This document shows, one piece after another, positions 9,459 through 19,714 of a DNA stretch of 64,000 nucleotides. The notes beneath the pieces were generated by a model. It was not told where the DNA came from and made no database searches. It saw only the letters and a program-made list of their open reading frames with translations. The stretch comes from Marinomonas aquiplantarum (GTDB lineage: Bacteria > Pseudomonadota > Gammaproteobacteria > Pseudomonadales > Marinomonadaceae), in assembly GCF_003314975.1 (NCBI RefSeq), contig NZ_QNRF01000002.1, forward strand, positions 469,000 to 532,999. The letters are read 5' to 3'. The position numbers were made by a program, and so were the translations under genes. Position 1 is the first letter of the stretch. Each line of letters begins with the position of its first letter.

Positions 9459-10262
9459 ATGCTACTTCCTCGTGTTCTCAGTGCCATCGTAATGGCCTTT
9501 TTGTTTATCTATGCGGTCTTTTTTTTAGATGCGTTCGCTTTCTCCGTTTCTATGGCGGGTGTTGTTGTGCTGGCGGCTTGGGAGTGGGCACGTTTATCTG
9601 GCGTTAAAGGGCAAGTGGGTCGTGTTGGTTTTGCAGCTCTGGTCGCTTTGCTTTGTTATGCGTCATCTGTCTATCAGTTACTTACCCTTAGTTTGTACAT
9701 TAGCCCTATTTTATGGTGTCTTGCTTTGTATTGGGTGATTCGCTACCCAACGCCTTTAGTTTGGCAGCATACCTATGCTCGGCTGGTATTTGGGGTATTG
9801 GTGATGGTGTCGACTTGGGCGGCCTTGGTGGTTTTAAAACAATCCACTGATTTTGTGGTCTGGGTACTGTTGTTGATGGGGCTGATTTGGGGCGCTGACT
9901 CAGGTGCTTATTTTGCCGGTCGTGCATTTGGTAAGCGTAAATTGGCCAGATTCGTTAGCCCTGGTAAATCATGGGAAGGGGTAATTGGTGGCATTATCCT
10001 AACGCAACTGGGTGTTGCTCTGTTCTGCCAATGGCAAGGTTTTAGCGCACTTGAATGGCTTCTATTGGCCTTAGTTGCTTTGTTGACCACCGCAGTCTCG
10101 GTGCTGGGGGACTTGACGGAGAGTTTGTTCAAACGCCATGAGTCGTTAAAAGATTCCAGTCATTTGATTCCTGGTCACGGTGGTGTGATGGATCGTGTCG
10201 ATAGTTTGACAGCCGCAGCACCAGTATATGTTTTGTTTTTATTGTTAAGTGGATGGCTTTAG
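9459..10262 (+). CDS. cdsA: Phosphatidate cytidylyltransferase (CDP-diglyceride synthase)
   Basis: Makes CDP-diacylglycerol, the precursor of all phospholipids, in the inner membrane. The protein is 267 residues with about eight hydrophobic segments. The C-terminal signature is present as GDLTESLFKRHESLKDSSH followed by LIPGHGGVMDRVDSL. GADSGAYFAGRAFGKRKL, typical of the family, is in the middle. It supplies the substrate of PssA, encoded at 61222 in the same window. The stop TAG touches the dxr ATG directly (10262/10263). Confidence 0.96.
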   Translation: MLLPRVLSAIVMAFLFIYAVFFLDAFAFSVSMAGVVVLAAWEWARLSGVKGQVGRVGFAALVALLCYASSVYQLLTLSLYISPILWCLALYWVIRYPTPLVWQHTYARLVFGVLVMVSTWAALVVLKQSTDFVVWVLLLMGLIWGADSGAYFAGRAFGKRKLARFVSPGKSWEGVIGGIILTQLGVALFCQWQGFSALEWLLLALVALLTTAVSVLGDLTESLFKRHESLKDSSHLIPGHGGVMDRVDSLTAAAPVYVLFLLLSGWL

Positions 10263-11435
10263 ATGCAAGGTATTTGTCTGTTAGGCGCAACGGGCTCGAT
10301 TGGGCAAAGTACGCTGGACATTATCGCTCAGCATCCAGATAAGTTTTCTCTTGTTAGTGCTTCTGCCAATACTAGCGTGGCCAAAATGGCGGATATTTGT
10401 CGCCAGTTCCGGCCTCAGCGGGTTGTAATGGGTACTCAGGCTGCTCGAGATGAGTTAGCCGTGTTGTGTGCGGGTCTTGATATTTCCTTTGAATGGGGAG
10501 CGTCGTCTTTAGAAAGCATTGCTGCGGACAGCGCGGTTGATCAAGTAATGGCGGCGATTATGGGGTTTGCTGGCTTAAAGCCAACCTTATCTGGGATTCG
10601 CGCGGGCAAACGTATTCTATTGGCAAACAAAGAGTCCTTAGTGACAGCTGGCAAGTTGTTTATGGATGAGGTGGCTCATCATAATGTGTGTTTGTTGCCG
10701 ATTGACAGTGAACACAATGCTATTTATCAAAGCTTGCCTCAGCATTCCTCTGGGGCGCATAAGCAAGATGTGGATAAAATTATTTTGACCGCATCTGGTG
10801 GTCCATTTCGCACTTGGTCATTAGATGAAATGGCTAACGTCACCCCTGCGCAAGCTTGTAAACATCCTAATTGGTCGATGGGACAAAAGATTTCCATTGA
10901 TTCTGCGTCGCTAATGAACAAAGGGTTGGAACTCATCGAAGCCTGTTGGTTATTTGATGTCACACCTGACGATGTAGAAGTTGTGGTTCACCCTGAAAGT
11001 ATTATTCATTCTATGGTGTCTTATCGAGATGGGTCGGTCATTTCGCAAATGGGGAATCCGGACATGAAAATCCCCATTGCTTATGGCATGACTTGGCCAA
11101 ATCGAATTGAAACCAATGTACCGTCATTAAATCTGACTGAGATTGCTCGGTTGAATTTTGAATCACCAGACCGGCAGCGCTTTCCTAATCTACAGCTGGC
11201 AGCCGATGCTTGGTATTTGGGCGGAACGGCAATGGCAACACTGAACGCGGCGAATGAAATCGCGGTAGCGGCCTTTCTGCAGGGACGAATTGGTTTCCTA
11301 GACATAGCGGGTGTGAATCATAAAGTGTTGCATCAAGCTGAGGTGGTTCCTGTGAATGATCTGGAAGTGGTGTTTGCCGCAGACGCTCATGCTCGTCAGC
11401 TGGCCGAAGCCTGTATTGCTCAGGAGGCATTTTAA
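10263..11435 (+). CDS. dxr: 1-deoxy-D-xylulose 5-phosphate reductoisomerase
   Basis: Second enzyme of the MEP isoprenoid pathway: DXP to 2-C-methylerythritol 4-phosphate with NADPH. It is 390 residues. The N-terminal nucleotide motif is LLGATGSIGQSTLDII, and ANKESLVTAG and LLPIDSEHNAIYQSL carry metal and substrate residues. TASGGPFR and the active-site loop PNWSMGQKISIDSASLMNKG follow. It begins at the base after the cdsA stop, and its TAA shares a base with the rseP ATG. ispD and ispF of the same pathway are at 33366-34598. Confidence 0.97.
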   Translation: MQGICLLGATGSIGQSTLDIIAQHPDKFSLVSASANTSVAKMADICRQFRPQRVVMGTQAARDELAVLCAGLDISFEWGASSLESIAADSAVDQVMAAIMGFAGLKPTLSGIRAGKRILLANKESLVTAGKLFMDEVAHHNVCLLPIDSEHNAIYQSLPQHSSGAHKQDVDKIILTASGGPFRTWSLDEMANVTPAQACKHPNWSMGQKISIDSASLMNKGLELIEACWLFDVTPDDVEVVVHPESIIHSMVSYRDGSVISQMGNPDMKIPIAYGMTWPNRIETNVPSLNLTEIARLNFESPDRQRFPNLQLAADAWYLGGTAMATLNAANEIAVAAFLQGRIGFLDIAGVNHKVLHQAEVVPVNDLEVVFAADAHARQLAEACIAQEAF

Positions 11436-12784
11436 TGCTGCAAAACATTTTTTCGATTGTTGTTGCTTTAGGTGTACTGATTACCTTTCATGAATTTGGC
11501 CATTATTATGTGGCTCGTCGCTGTGGTGTGAAAGTGCTGCGTTTTTCGGTGGGTTTTGGCAAACCTATTTACCGTTATGTAAGTAAGAAAACCGGCACTG
11601 AATTTACTTTAGCGATGATTCCTCTTGGTGGTTATGTGCGCATGCTGGATGAGCGTGAAGGCAATGTGCCAGAGGCGATCAAGCATCAAGCCTTTACCCA
11701 GAAAAATGTCTGGCAACGTATCGCGATAGTGGCAGCAGGGCCGTTGGCGAATTTCATTTTGGCCGTGGCTATTTATGGTCTAGTCGCTTTACTGGGCATT
11801 CAGAGTTTGGCACCAAAAGTTGGTCATATTGCTGAGGACAGTTTGGCTTCTCAAACCCAGATGCAAGAGGGCGATGAGCTGGTTGAGGTTGCTGGTGAGG
11901 CGGTTTCTTCTTGGGAAGAAGTGAATTTAGCGCTGGCGGGCTTGATTGGTCAAACAAGAACTATTATCGTTCGATATCGTGTTGAAGGGTTGAGCAGTAT
12001 TCAGCAGGACACTGTTAGCTTGAATCGATGGCTGGTGGGTGAGGAGCCGAACAACCTTATTCAATCTTTTGGCTTGTTACCATGGCAGCCGACAGTGGCG
12101 CCTGTTATTGCTCAAGTTGTTGATGGCGGTGCGGCACAGGTTGGTGGCTTTGTAGCGGGCGATACCATTGAGTCGATCGATGGTGAAGCTATGTCTAGCT
12201 GGCAGCAGGTTGTAAAGAAAGTGCAAACCAGCCCAAGTAAACGTCTGACAGTAGTAGTATTAAGGCAAGGACAAAGTAAAACCCTATCCTTAACACCAGC
12301 GGCTGCGGAGCGTAATGGTAAGGTGATGGGTTATGCTGGTTTGGCTGTTGTGCCACCCAAATGGGATGAGAGTTTAATTCGAGAACGTCATTACGGTGTG
12401 TTTGAAGCCATAGGGTATGGCTTTCAACAAACAGCAAAGATGGTTTCTCTGACGGTCTCCTCTATTGGGAAAATGCTGCAAGGGTTAATTTCACTGGATA
12501 ATTTGTCTGGGCCGATCACCATTGCAAAGGTGGCCAGCGCTTCTGCTGATTCCGGTTTGCAGTCGTTTTTGAAATTTATGGCTTACTTAAGTGTGAGTCT
12601 TGGTGTGTTGAATTTGTTACCCATCCCTATGTTGGATGGTGGGCATTTGTTGTTTTTTAGTATTGAGGCCATTCGCCGTAAACCCGTTTCTGAGAAGGTT
12701 CAGGGGGTAGCGTATCGAGTTGGGGCTTCTTTGTTGTTTGCTCTAATGGCCGTTGCCATTTTTAATGATATTGCCCGCTTGTAG
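11435..12784 (+). CDS. rseP: RIP site-2 metalloprotease, sigma-E pathway
   Basis: Inner-membrane zinc protease that makes the second cut in the anti-sigma factor RseA. It has 449 residues. The zinc motif HEFGH is at residues 19-23 in the first transmembrane segment, and the second catalytic motif NLLPIPMLDGGH is near the C terminus. Two PDZ domains lie between (roughly 120-210 and 215-310). Transmembrane segments bracket the PDZ region. The position just before bamA is conserved and fits a role in envelope stress control. Confidence 0.95.
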   Translation: MLQNIFSIVVALGVLITFHEFGHYYVARRCGVKVLRFSVGFGKPIYRYVSKKTGTEFTLAMIPLGGYVRMLDEREGNVPEAIKHQAFTQKNVWQRIAIVAAGPLANFILAVAIYGLVALLGIQSLAPKVGHIAEDSLASQTQMQEGDELVEVAGEAVSSWEEVNLALAGLIGQTRTIIVRYRVEGLSSIQQDTVSLNRWLVGEEPNNLIQSFGLLPWQPTVAPVIAQVVDGGAAQVGGFVAGDTIESIDGEAMSSWQQVVKKVQTSPSKRLTVVVLRQGQSKTLSLTPAAAERNGKVMGYAGLAVVPPKWDESLIRERHYGVFEAIGYGFQQTAKMVSLTVSSIGKMLQGLISLDNLSGPITIAKVASASADSGLQSFLKFMAYLSVSLGVLNLLPIPMLDGGHLLFFSIEAIRRKPVSEKVQGVAYRVGASLLFALMAVAIFNDIARL

Positions 12785-12794
12785 AGAGGTATAT

Positions 12795-15107
12795 GTGAGA
12801 GTCGTTCTAGCTGTATTGTTGACTTTAATCAGTGTGCAAAGTATTGCAAAAGCGGTTGAGGATGTCCGAATTGATGGTTTAGTTCAAATGCCATCAGCCA
12901 GAGCATTTGATTTAATCGGTTTTAATGAAAATCAGTCTTATGACTCAGGGAAGGTTTATCAGGCCATTAGTGCGTTATTTGATACCGGATTCTTTAGTGA
13001 CATTGATGTCTACGAAGAAAACGACGTGCTGGTATTTAAGCTCGTTGAGCGTCCTTCCATTGGCAATCTTACAATCGAAGGCAATGAACTGGTTAAAACA
13101 GAAGACTTAGAACGAGGTCTTAAATTATCAGGATTAGAGATTGGTGAGATATACAAGCCAGAAACTCTGAATCAAATTGCACAGGAATTACAACGTCAAT
13201 ATTATGCTCTGGGTCGCTACAGTGCCAAGGTTGATATTTCTGTTGAGGATATGCCCCGTAATCGTACTGCTATTAAGATAAATATCGATGAAGGTGATAC
13301 AGCGAAAATTGTTCACATCAATATTGTTGGTAATAACAATTTTGACGAAGAGACGTTAACGAAAGACTTTGAGTCTCGTGAAACAGGTTATTGGAACCCC
13401 TTCAGCTCCGCCGATGAATACGCTAAAGCTAAAATTCAAGGCGACATTAATACTTTAAAAAGCTTCTATCTCGATAATGGTTACCTAGACTTCCAAGTCG
13501 TATCCAGTCAAGTCAGTTTGTCGTCTGATAAGCGTGATGTTTACATCGTGATCAATGTCGATGAAGGTCAGCCATATTACCTGAATGACGTGACATTGAG
13601 TGGTAGCCTGCCAATTTCAGAAGATCGAGTGTGGAAACAGGTAACGCAGAAAAAAGGCGATCTTTTTTCTCGTAGCCAAGTGACGAAAATTATCGAAGGC
13701 ATTTCGACTGAGTTAGGTGATGACGGCTACTTATTTACCAATGTGAATGTGATTCCTGAAAAATTGGATGATCACACGGTTAATCTGAGCTATCAAATTA
13801 CCCCAGGGCCGCAAGTCTATGTTCGCCGTATTACCTTTAGTGGTAACAGCGAAACCCAAGACGAAGTATTGCGCCGCGAGATGACGCAATTCGAAGGTGC
13901 GCTGGCGACACACTCTAAAATTCAGTCATCCAAACGTCGTATTGAGCGTCTAGGTTTCTTTGGCAGCGTAGACTTGCGTACTCGTCCTGTGGCGGGCACC
14001 ACGGACCAAGTTGATATCGATGTGGTTGTGGAAGAACAAGCTTCAGGCAGTATTCAGGCTAGTATTGGGTATTCGCAAGAAGACGGTACGGTATTGGGTT
14101 TTGGTATTTCCAAACGTAACTTCTTAGGCACAGGTAACAAGTTATCCTTCAGTGCATCTCGTACTGATTCCACTCAGGATTACTCGATCAATTATGATAA
14201 TCCTTACTTCACTGTGGATGGGGTCAGTCGTGGTTTCCAGATTTTCTATCAAACTAGCGATCACGCTGACGATGATGTAGAAGATTACGATCTAGACGAG
14301 ATCGGTGTTGGGGTCAGCTACGGCTACCCAATTTCCGATACGCAACGTTTAACCTTTGGTATGACGGTAAAAGAAAGTACGGTTCAGTTAGGTTATGACC
14401 CATCTAATGAAACCGAAAACTATGTTGATACCCATGGTGATAATTATGACGATGTGATTGCCAGTTTGACTTGGTCTGATAGTGATTTGGTTGGTGGGGT
14501 ATTGCCAACCAATGGTTATTCGACCAAAGCTACCCTTGAGGTCGCTTTACCTGTGGGTGATCAGCAATATGCGAAAGTGGGGCTGACATCACAGAAATAT
14601 TGGAATTTAAGCGGTTCGGATTTGTGGTTGTTCCGTCTGAAAGGTCGTCTTGGTTACGGAGCAGGTTATGGAGACAGTGATTCCTTGCCTTTCTTTGAAA
14701 ACTATTATGCAGGTGGCGCTTATTCTGTGCGTGGCTACGGTGCGTCTTCATTGGGGCCACAAAACTCATATGATGATGAAGACACCAGTACGTCAGCATT
14801 AGGTGGTAATATTCTAATGACCGGAACCGCGGAACTGATTTTCCCACTTCCTATGGTGGAAGATCATAAATCTGTTCGTACGTCGATTTTCTTAGATGCT
14901 GGTAACGTCTTTACGGATAATTGTTTGTCCACCAATACCGATTGTAATGAAGGGGTGGATTTGGACGAAATTCGTTTCAGTCTAGGTTTCAGTTGGACAT
15001 GGATTACACCGATTGCGCCATTGTCGTTTAACTTTGCAAGACCATTAAATGCGCAAGACGGTGACAGTACCGACGTTTTCCAATTCCAGTTGGGAACCAC
15101 TTTTTAA
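12795..15107 (+). CDS. bamA: Outer membrane protein assembly factor BamA
   Basis: Central barrel of the BAM complex that inserts beta-barrel proteins in the outer membrane. From GTG 12795 the protein is 770 residues. A signal peptide of about 20 residues ends ...SIAKA before VEDVRIDGL. Five POTRA domains occupy about 21-420, followed by a 16-strand barrel with the lid-lock motif VRGY in GGAYSVRGYGASS and a terminal aromatic (QLGTTF). I chose GTG because GAGAGG lies upstream and the signal peptide begins there; the open frame reaches back into rseP without a start supported by a ribosome site. Confidence 0.96.
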   Translation: MRVVLAVLLTLISVQSIAKAVEDVRIDGLVQMPSARAFDLIGFNENQSYDSGKVYQAISALFDTGFFSDIDVYEENDVLVFKLVERPSIGNLTIEGNELVKTEDLERGLKLSGLEIGEIYKPETLNQIAQELQRQYYALGRYSAKVDISVEDMPRNRTAIKINIDEGDTAKIVHINIVGNNNFDEETLTKDFESRETGYWNPFSSADEYAKAKIQGDINTLKSFYLDNGYLDFQVVSSQVSLSSDKRDVYIVINVDEGQPYYLNDVTLSGSLPISEDRVWKQVTQKKGDLFSRSQVTKIIEGISTELGDDGYLFTNVNVIPEKLDDHTVNLSYQITPGPQVYVRRITFSGNSETQDEVLRREMTQFEGALATHSKIQSSKRRIERLGFFGSVDLRTRPVAGTTDQVDIDVVVEEQASGSIQASIGYSQEDGTVLGFGISKRNFLGTGNKLSFSASRTDSTQDYSINYDNPYFTVDGVSRGFQIFYQTSDHADDDVEDYDLDEIGVGVSYGYPISDTQRLTFGMTVKESTVQLGYDPSNETENYVDTHGDNYDDVIASLTWSDSDLVGGVLPTNGYSTKATLEVALPVGDQQYAKVGLTSQKYWNLSGSDLWLFRLKGRLGYGAGYGDSDSLPFFENYYAGGAYSVRGYGASSLGPQNSYDDEDTSTSALGGNILMTGTAELIFPLPMVEDHKSVRTSIFLDAGNVFTDNCLSTNTDCNEGVDLDEIRFSLGFSWTWITPIAPLSFNFARPLNAQDGDSTDVFQFQLGTTF

Positions 15108-15140
15108 GTTAATCTGAGTAAAAGCATAAGAGGATTTGTA

Positions 15141-15635
15141 ATGAAAAGAATGATATTGGCACTTTGCACATTGATGTTGATGAGCAATGTACAAGCTACA
15201 GAAATGGCTGTGGTCGACTTTAGAGCAGCGCTTTTGCAAAGTAATATTGGTCAAGAAGCGGCCAAAGAGCCAAAGCAAAAAGTAGCGCAAATGGAAGCCC
15301 GTTTACAACAAGAGCAGACCGCGTTAAAAGAAGCGGACGAACAGCTTAAAAGAGAAGAGCTAACTTTGGCGCCGGAAGAGTTCAATAAGCGCCGCAGTGA
15401 TTTAGTGAAAAGACAGAATGGCATCCGTCAAATGGCAGCGCAAATGCAGCAACAAGCTAAACTGTTAGAACAAAAATTGATTGAAGACCTTACTCCAAAA
15501 GGCGAAGCTGCTCTAAAATCCATTATTGATGAACGTAAACTAGACTTAGTATTAAATAGACAGCTAAGCTTATATGCTAATAGTGAATCTGATATCACCA
15601 ATGAATTGGTGGAACGCATTAATAAGGACAATTAA
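15141..15635 (+). CDS. skp: Periplasmic chaperone Skp/OmpH
   Basis: Holds unfolded outer-membrane proteins in the periplasm on the way to BAM. It has 164 residues with a signal peptide cleaved near residue 19 (SNVQA before TEMAVVDF). The mature part starts with the short beta segment AVVDFRAALLQS. A long charged coiled coil (about residues 45-130) forms the tentacles, followed by a return strand LDLVLNRQLSLYA. ATG 15141 has AGAGGA upstream. It sits in the usual place between bamA and lpxD. Confidence 0.93.
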   Translation: MKRMILALCTLMLMSNVQATEMAVVDFRAALLQSNIGQEAAKEPKQKVAQMEARLQQEQTALKEADEQLKREELTLAPEEFNKRRSDLVKRQNGIRQMAAQMQQQAKLLEQKLIEDLTPKGEAALKSIIDERKLDLVLNRQLSLYANSESDITNELVERINKDN

Positions 15636-15638
15636 TTT

Positions 15639-16676
15639 ATGAGTTACACGCTAGGGCAATTGGCTGAAAAAGTCGGGGGCGTCGTCAAAGGCGACAGCAA
15701 CCTCGTTATTGATAGGTTAGGGACGTTGGAAAAAGGCACGAAAAACGAATTAAGTTTTTTGGCGAACCCTAAATATCAAAGCCAGCTTGCAGAGACGAAT
15801 GCGGGCGCTGTCCTAGTAAAAAACGAAGAACTCGCGATTGACCTTGATCATGCCATTATCGTAGCTAATCCTTATCTTGCCTTTGCACAATTGTCGCACT
15901 TATTTGTTCCACTGAAAGAATCTTGGCTTAGTGTACATCCTTCTGCGGTTGTGGCGGACGATGTTCAACTGGGGAACAATGTCGTGATTGGTCCTAATGC
16001 GGTGATCGACAGTGGGGTGATCATTGGTGATGATTGTGTGATTGGGGCCAATACTGTGGTGAGTCGTGGTTGCTCATTAGGGCGTGCGACACGTTTATAC
16101 CCCAATGTGACTTTTTATCACGATGTGTCTGTCGGGGCGGATTGTATCTTCCACAGTGGTTGTATAGTGGGGGCTGATGGTTTTGGCTTTGCGCCGAATA
16201 ATGGTGAATGGGAAAAAATTGATCAGCTTGGTAGTGTGGTGATTGGTGACCGAGTAGAGATAGGTTCTAGTACGACGATTGATCGTGGTGCGATAGAAAA
16301 TACGCAAATTGGGCATGGTGTTAAAATAGATAATCAAGTTCAAATTGCTCATAACGTCGTAATTGGCGATAATACCGCCATTGCTGCAGGAGCGGCGATA
16401 GCAGGGAGTGCAAGGATAGGTGCTTCCTGTACAATTTCTGGTTGCGTAGGGATTGCGGGTCATATCACAATCACAGATCATGTTCATATCACAGCAATGA
16501 GTATGGTCAGTAAATCAATTCCAGAAGCGGGCTCTTATTCCTCCGGAATGGGAATGGAACCAACGCCTAAGTGGCGTCGTTCTGTCGCGCGCTTTAGACG
16601 AATTGATAATATGGCGAAGCAAATTACAACACTGGAACAGAAGATTAATAAGCTTTCAGAAAAGGTTGATGTTTAA
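15639..16676 (+). CDS. lpxD: UDP-3-O-(3-hydroxymyristoyl)glucosamine N-acyltransferase
   Basis: Third step of lipid A synthesis: adds the second 3-hydroxyacyl chain. The protein has 345 residues. The N-terminal domain contains [11 protein letters not shown] (uridine-binding type), and a left-handed beta helix of hexapeptide repeats fills about 105-300. The catalytic His segment is [17 protein letters not shown] short C-terminal helix ([11 protein letters not shown]) ends the chain. It begins 3 bases after skp, and its stop overlaps the fabZ ATG by one base. Confidence 0.96.
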   Translation: MSYTLGQLAEKVGGVVKGDSNLVIDRLGTLEKGTKNELSFLANPKYQSQLAETNAGAVLVKNEELAIDLDHAIIVANPYLAFAQLSHLFVPLKESWLSVHPSAVVADDVQLGNNVVIGPNAVIDSGVIIGDDCVIGANTVVSRGCSLGRATRLYPNVTFYHDVSVGADCIFHSGCIVGADGFGFAPNNGEWEKIDQLGSVVIGDRVEIGSSTTIDRGAIENTQIGHGVKIDNQVQIAHNVVIGDNTAIAAGAAIAGSARIGASCTISGCVGIAGHITITDHVHITAMSMVSKSIPEAGSYSSGMGMEPTPKWRRSVARFRRIDNMAKQITTLEQKINKLSEKVDV

Positions 16677-17113
16677 TGATGGACGTAAATGAAATTCGTC
16701 AGTATTTACCTCATAGGTACCCGTTTTTACTAGTTGATCGTGTTGTTGAGTTAAATCTGAACGATTCCATCGTAGCGTATAAAAATGTAACAGTGAATGA
16801 ACCATTTTTTAATGGTCATTTTCCAGATCACCCAGTAATGCCTGGTGTTTTGATTATTGAAGCGATGGCGCAAGCGGCCGGTGTTCTTGGTTTCAAAACA
16901 ATGGATAAGACACCAGAAGACGGTTCGATTTATTATTTTGTCGGGTCTGATAATGCTCGATTTAAACGTCCTGTTGTACCTGGTGATCGTCTACAGTTAG
17001 AAGCAAAGATCATTGCGGAAAAACGCGGTATCTGGAAATTTGAGTGTAAAGCAACGGTTGATGGCCAGCTTGCTTGTTCTGCAACCATCATGTGTGCTGA
17101 TAGGAAGTTATAG
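16676..17113 (+). CDS. fabZ: 3-hydroxyacyl-[ACP] dehydratase FabZ
   Basis: Dehydrates 3-hydroxyacyl-ACP in fatty acid elongation and competes with LpxA/LpxD for 3-hydroxymyristoyl-ACP. It is a 145-residue hot-dog fold. The start [12 protein letters not shown] and the catalytic segment [20 protein letters not shown] are intact (His48 and Glu62). Two adjacent ATGs (16676, 16679) could initiate. It is translationally coupled to lpxD and lpxA through one-base overlaps on both sides, as expected for co-control of lipid A and fatty acid flux. Confidence 0.97.
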   Translation: MMDVNEIRQYLPHRYPFLLVDRVVELNLNDSIVAYKNVTVNEPFFNGHFPDHPVMPGVLIIEAMAQAAGVLGFKTMDKTPEDGSIYYFVGSDNARFKRPVVPGDRLQLEAKIIAEKRGIWKFECKATVDGQLACSATIMCADRKL

Positions 17114-17889
17114 TGGCGATACATCCAACTGCTTTAGTCGATCCGAGTGCTGAACTTGACCCAAGTGTTGAAGTTGGGCCGTTTTCTGTGATCGGACCGA
17201 ATGTTAAAATTGGAGCTGGTAGTGTTATTAAATCTCATGTGGTGATTAATGGTTATACTGAGATTGGTGAGAATAATGAAATCTATCAGTTTGCTTCCGT
17301 TGGAGAAGCAAACCAAGACAAAAAGTACAAGGGTGAGCCAACGCGTTTGGTGATTGGTGACAGTAATGTTATCCGTGAAAATGCCACTATTCACCGCGGT
17401 ACCGTACAAGATCAAAGTATTACTATTATCGGCAGTGGCAACTTGTTTATGGCCAGTACCCATATCGGTCACGATTGTGTTGTTGGTGACAATAATATTA
17501 TGGCAAATTATGCGGCTTTAGCTGGGCATGTGAAGTTAGGCGATAATGTCATTTTGGGTGGCTATACTGGGATTCATCAGTTTTGTCAGGTGAATTCTTA
17601 TAGTATGTGCGGCATGGGATCCATGGTCTCAAAAGACGTACCAAGATTTATCATGGTATCTGGAAATCCAGCCAAAGCACATGGTATGAACTTTGAAGGA
17701 ATGCGCCGTCGAGGCACTCCGAAAGAAGTCATACGGGCACTGAAAAATGCGTATAAGCGTGTTTACTTGAAAGGGTCAACACTGGAGTCTGTACTGAGTG
17801 AGTTGGAGCAAAGCCCAGATTACGCCATTCCTGAGGTGGCAAAGTTTGTCATGTCGATTCGAGCGTCTGAGCGCGGGATAATTCGATAA
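17113..17889 (+). CDS. lpxA: Acyl-[ACP]--UDP-N-acetylglucosamine O-acyltransferase
   Basis: First step of lipid A synthesis. It is 258 residues from a GTG start whose G is the last base of the fabZ TAG. Hexapeptide repeats run from residue 3 to about 185 (PSAELDPSVEVGPFSVIGP...). The catalytic region reads STHIGHDCVVGDNNIMANY, and GMNFEGMRRRG precedes the C-terminal helices. Length and motifs are normal. A clear intrinsic terminator follows before lpxB, which is unusual for this operon. Confidence 0.96.
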   Translation: MAIHPTALVDPSAELDPSVEVGPFSVIGPNVKIGAGSVIKSHVVINGYTEIGENNEIYQFASVGEANQDKKYKGEPTRLVIGDSNVIRENATIHRGTVQDQSITIIGSGNLFMASTHIGHDCVVGDNNIMANYAALAGHVKLGDNVILGGYTGIHQFCQVNSYSMCGMGSMVSKDVPRFIMVSGNPAKAHGMNFEGMRRRGTPKEVIRALKNAYKRVYLKGSTLESVLSELEQSPDYAIPEVAKFVMSIRASERGIIR

Positions 17890-17906
17890 CTCCCCCATAG
17901 AAAACG

Positions 17907-17935
17907 AAAACCCCGGAACGCTTCGGGGTTTTTTT
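17907..17935 (+). terminator. Intrinsic terminator between lpxA and lpxB
   Basis: CCCCGGA (17911-17917) pairs with TTCGGGG (17922-17928, one G-T pair) around a four-base loop, with A residues before and seven T after. It lies inside the otherwise tightly packed lpx operon. Confidence 0.82.
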
Positions 17936-17954
17936 GTTATTAGAGGTTGTGTTA

Positions 17955-19112
17955 ATGAAAGTGACGTCGACAGCACGTTACGTGTTGGTTGCCGGAGAAG
18001 CATCTGGTGATATTTTAGGGGCGAATTTAATCAAGCATTTAAAAGCGTTACAGCCCGACGCCGTGTTTGAAGGCATTGGTGGGCCGCTGATGGAAGCAGA
18101 AGGTTTAACCAGTATCGTACCCATGGATAGACTGTCAGTGATGGGGCTGGTGGAAGTCTTAGGTCGTTTAAAAGAATTATTGGGCATTCGTAAACGTCTT
18201 TACCAATCCTGTTTGGCCAATCCTCCTACCGCCTTTATTGGTATAGATTCCCCAGATTTTAATTTGCCATTGGCAAGAAAGCTAAAACAAGCTGGCATCC
18301 CAACGGTGCATTATGTGAGTCCATCAGTCTGGGCTTGGCGTCAAAAGCGCATTTTTAAAATTAAAAAGTCTGTTGATTTGATGTTGGCCTTATTTCCTTT
18401 TGAGTTGCCTATTTATCATCAACACAATATACCTGTGGTTTGTGTCGGTCATACGTTAGCGGATGATATTCCCTTGGAAAGTGACCCGCAGCAAGCCCGT
18501 GAAGCGTTAAAGTTGGGGCCAGTCTCAGGGCCAGTATTCGCGGTTTTACCTGGCTCACGAGAAGGGGAGGTGGCTCGACTTGCTCCCTTATTCGCTGAGA
18601 CCATTAAGTTGATTAAACAACAGGAACCTCAGGCGACCTTTCTGATGCCCGCGGCGAATCAGGCTAGACGCGAACAAATTGAAACGATTCTACAAGAAGT
18701 GAATGCGCAAGCCGTGATTACAGATGGCCAATCACGAACTGTGATGGCGGCCGCTGATGCTATCTTATTGGCGTCTGGTACTGCGGCGTTGGAAGCGATG
18801 TTGGTCAAACGACCTATGGTCGTAGCGTATAAAGTGAATCGTTTAACCTTTGCGATCATGAAACGTATGATTAAAGTGCCTTATGTGTCTTTGCCAAACT
18901 TGCTGGCGAATGAAACTTTGGTGCCTGAGTTATTACAAGACGAGGCAGTGCCGGAGAGTTTGGCCACACGTTTGGTGCAAACTTGGCAGTCTTTTAGACA
19001 AGATAAGAAAATACAGCAAAAGTATTTGGATTTGCATCAGATGCTTCGAAAAAATGCCGGAGAGCAAGGCGCAAAAGCGATTATCAATATGTTGGCAGAT
19101 AAGGAAGTCTAA
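17955..19112 (+). CDS. lpxB: Lipid A disaccharide synthase
   Basis: Glycosyltransferase (GT19) that condenses UDP-2,3-diacylglucosamine with lipid X. It is 385 residues from ATG 17955, with AGAGG at 17942-17946. A TTG at 17934 is in frame but falls in the terminator T-run. Motifs include [15 protein letters not shown] at the N terminus, [15 protein letters not shown], and the C-terminal nucleotide region LPGSREGEV and [12 protein letters not shown]. The TAA overlaps the rnhB ATG by one base. Confidence 0.96.
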   Translation: MKVTSTARYVLVAGEASGDILGANLIKHLKALQPDAVFEGIGGPLMEAEGLTSIVPMDRLSVMGLVEVLGRLKELLGIRKRLYQSCLANPPTAFIGIDSPDFNLPLARKLKQAGIPTVHYVSPSVWAWRQKRIFKIKKSVDLMLALFPFELPIYHQHNIPVVCVGHTLADDIPLESDPQQAREALKLGPVSGPVFAVLPGSREGEVARLAPLFAETIKLIKQQEPQATFLMPAANQARREQIETILQEVNAQAVITDGQSRTVMAAADAILLASGTAALEAMLVKRPMVVAYKVNRLTFAIMKRMIKVPYVSLPNLLANETLVPELLQDEAVPESLATRLVQTWQSFRQDKKIQQKYLDLHQMLRKNAGEQGAKAIINMLADKEV

Positions 19113-19711
19113 TGGAACCCTTCGTAAGCGAGTTGTATACAGGCGCTTTGTTGGCAGGTGTGGATGAAGCAGGCCGAGGGCCGTTGGCAGGTGAAGTCGT
19201 CGCGGCCGCAGTGATTCTAGATCCACAGCAACCCATCGCAGGTCTTGCTGACTCCAAAAAGTTGTCTGAAAAAAAACGTGAAGCATTGTTTGATGAAATT
19301 CAAGCAAAAGCCCTGTGCTATGCCATTGCCAGTGCTAGTATTGAAGAAATTGACCAATTAAATATATTGCACGCTAGCATGTTGGCCATGTCCAGAGCTG
19401 TGGCAATGTTATCGCCAATGGCGGAACATTGTTTAATTGATGGTAATCGTCTGCCGCCTAATTTGCCTTGTCCTGCTGAAGCCGTCGTGAAAGGGGATGC
19501 TCGACATGCGGCCATTTCCGCGGCGTCTATTTTGGCGAAAGTGACTCGTGACAGAGACATAGTGAAAGCGGCTGATTTGTATCCAGACTATGGTTTAGAA
19601 AAGCACAAAGGTTACCCGACAGCGCAGCATTTAGAAGCCATTCGACAATTCGGTGTGACCCCTTTGCACAGACGCAGTTTCGCACCCGTTAAAAAGATTC
19701 TAGAGGGATAA
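19112..19711 (+). CDS. rnhB: Ribonuclease HII
   Basis: Removes ribonucleotides and RNA from RNA-DNA hybrids. It is 199 residues. The active-site motif [12 protein letters not shown] is at residues 13-24; the later acidic residues are in HCLIDGN and [19 protein letters not shown] is a family hallmark. It lies between lpxB and dnaE, as in most gammaproteobacteria, and overlaps lpxB by one base. Confidence 0.97.
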   Translation: MEPFVSELYTGALLAGVDEAGRGPLAGEVVAAAVILDPQQPIAGLADSKKLSEKKREALFDEIQAKALCYAIASASIEEIDQLNILHASMLAMSRAVAMLSPMAEHCLIDGNRLPPNLPCPAEAVVKGDARHAAISAASILAKVTRDRDIVKAADLYPDYGLEKHKGYPTAQHLEAIRQFGVTPLHRRSFAPVKKILEG

Positions 19712-19714
19712 ATT

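Noticed and set aside
16095..16487. 130-codon minus-strand frame inside lpxD
   Set aside because: Hexapeptide repeats on the plus strand produce long antisense frames; there is no start signal or family pattern.
18933..19307. 124-codon minus-strand frame across the lpxB-rnhB junction
   Set aside because: It overlaps two well-supported genes and has no ribosome site or recognisable domain.
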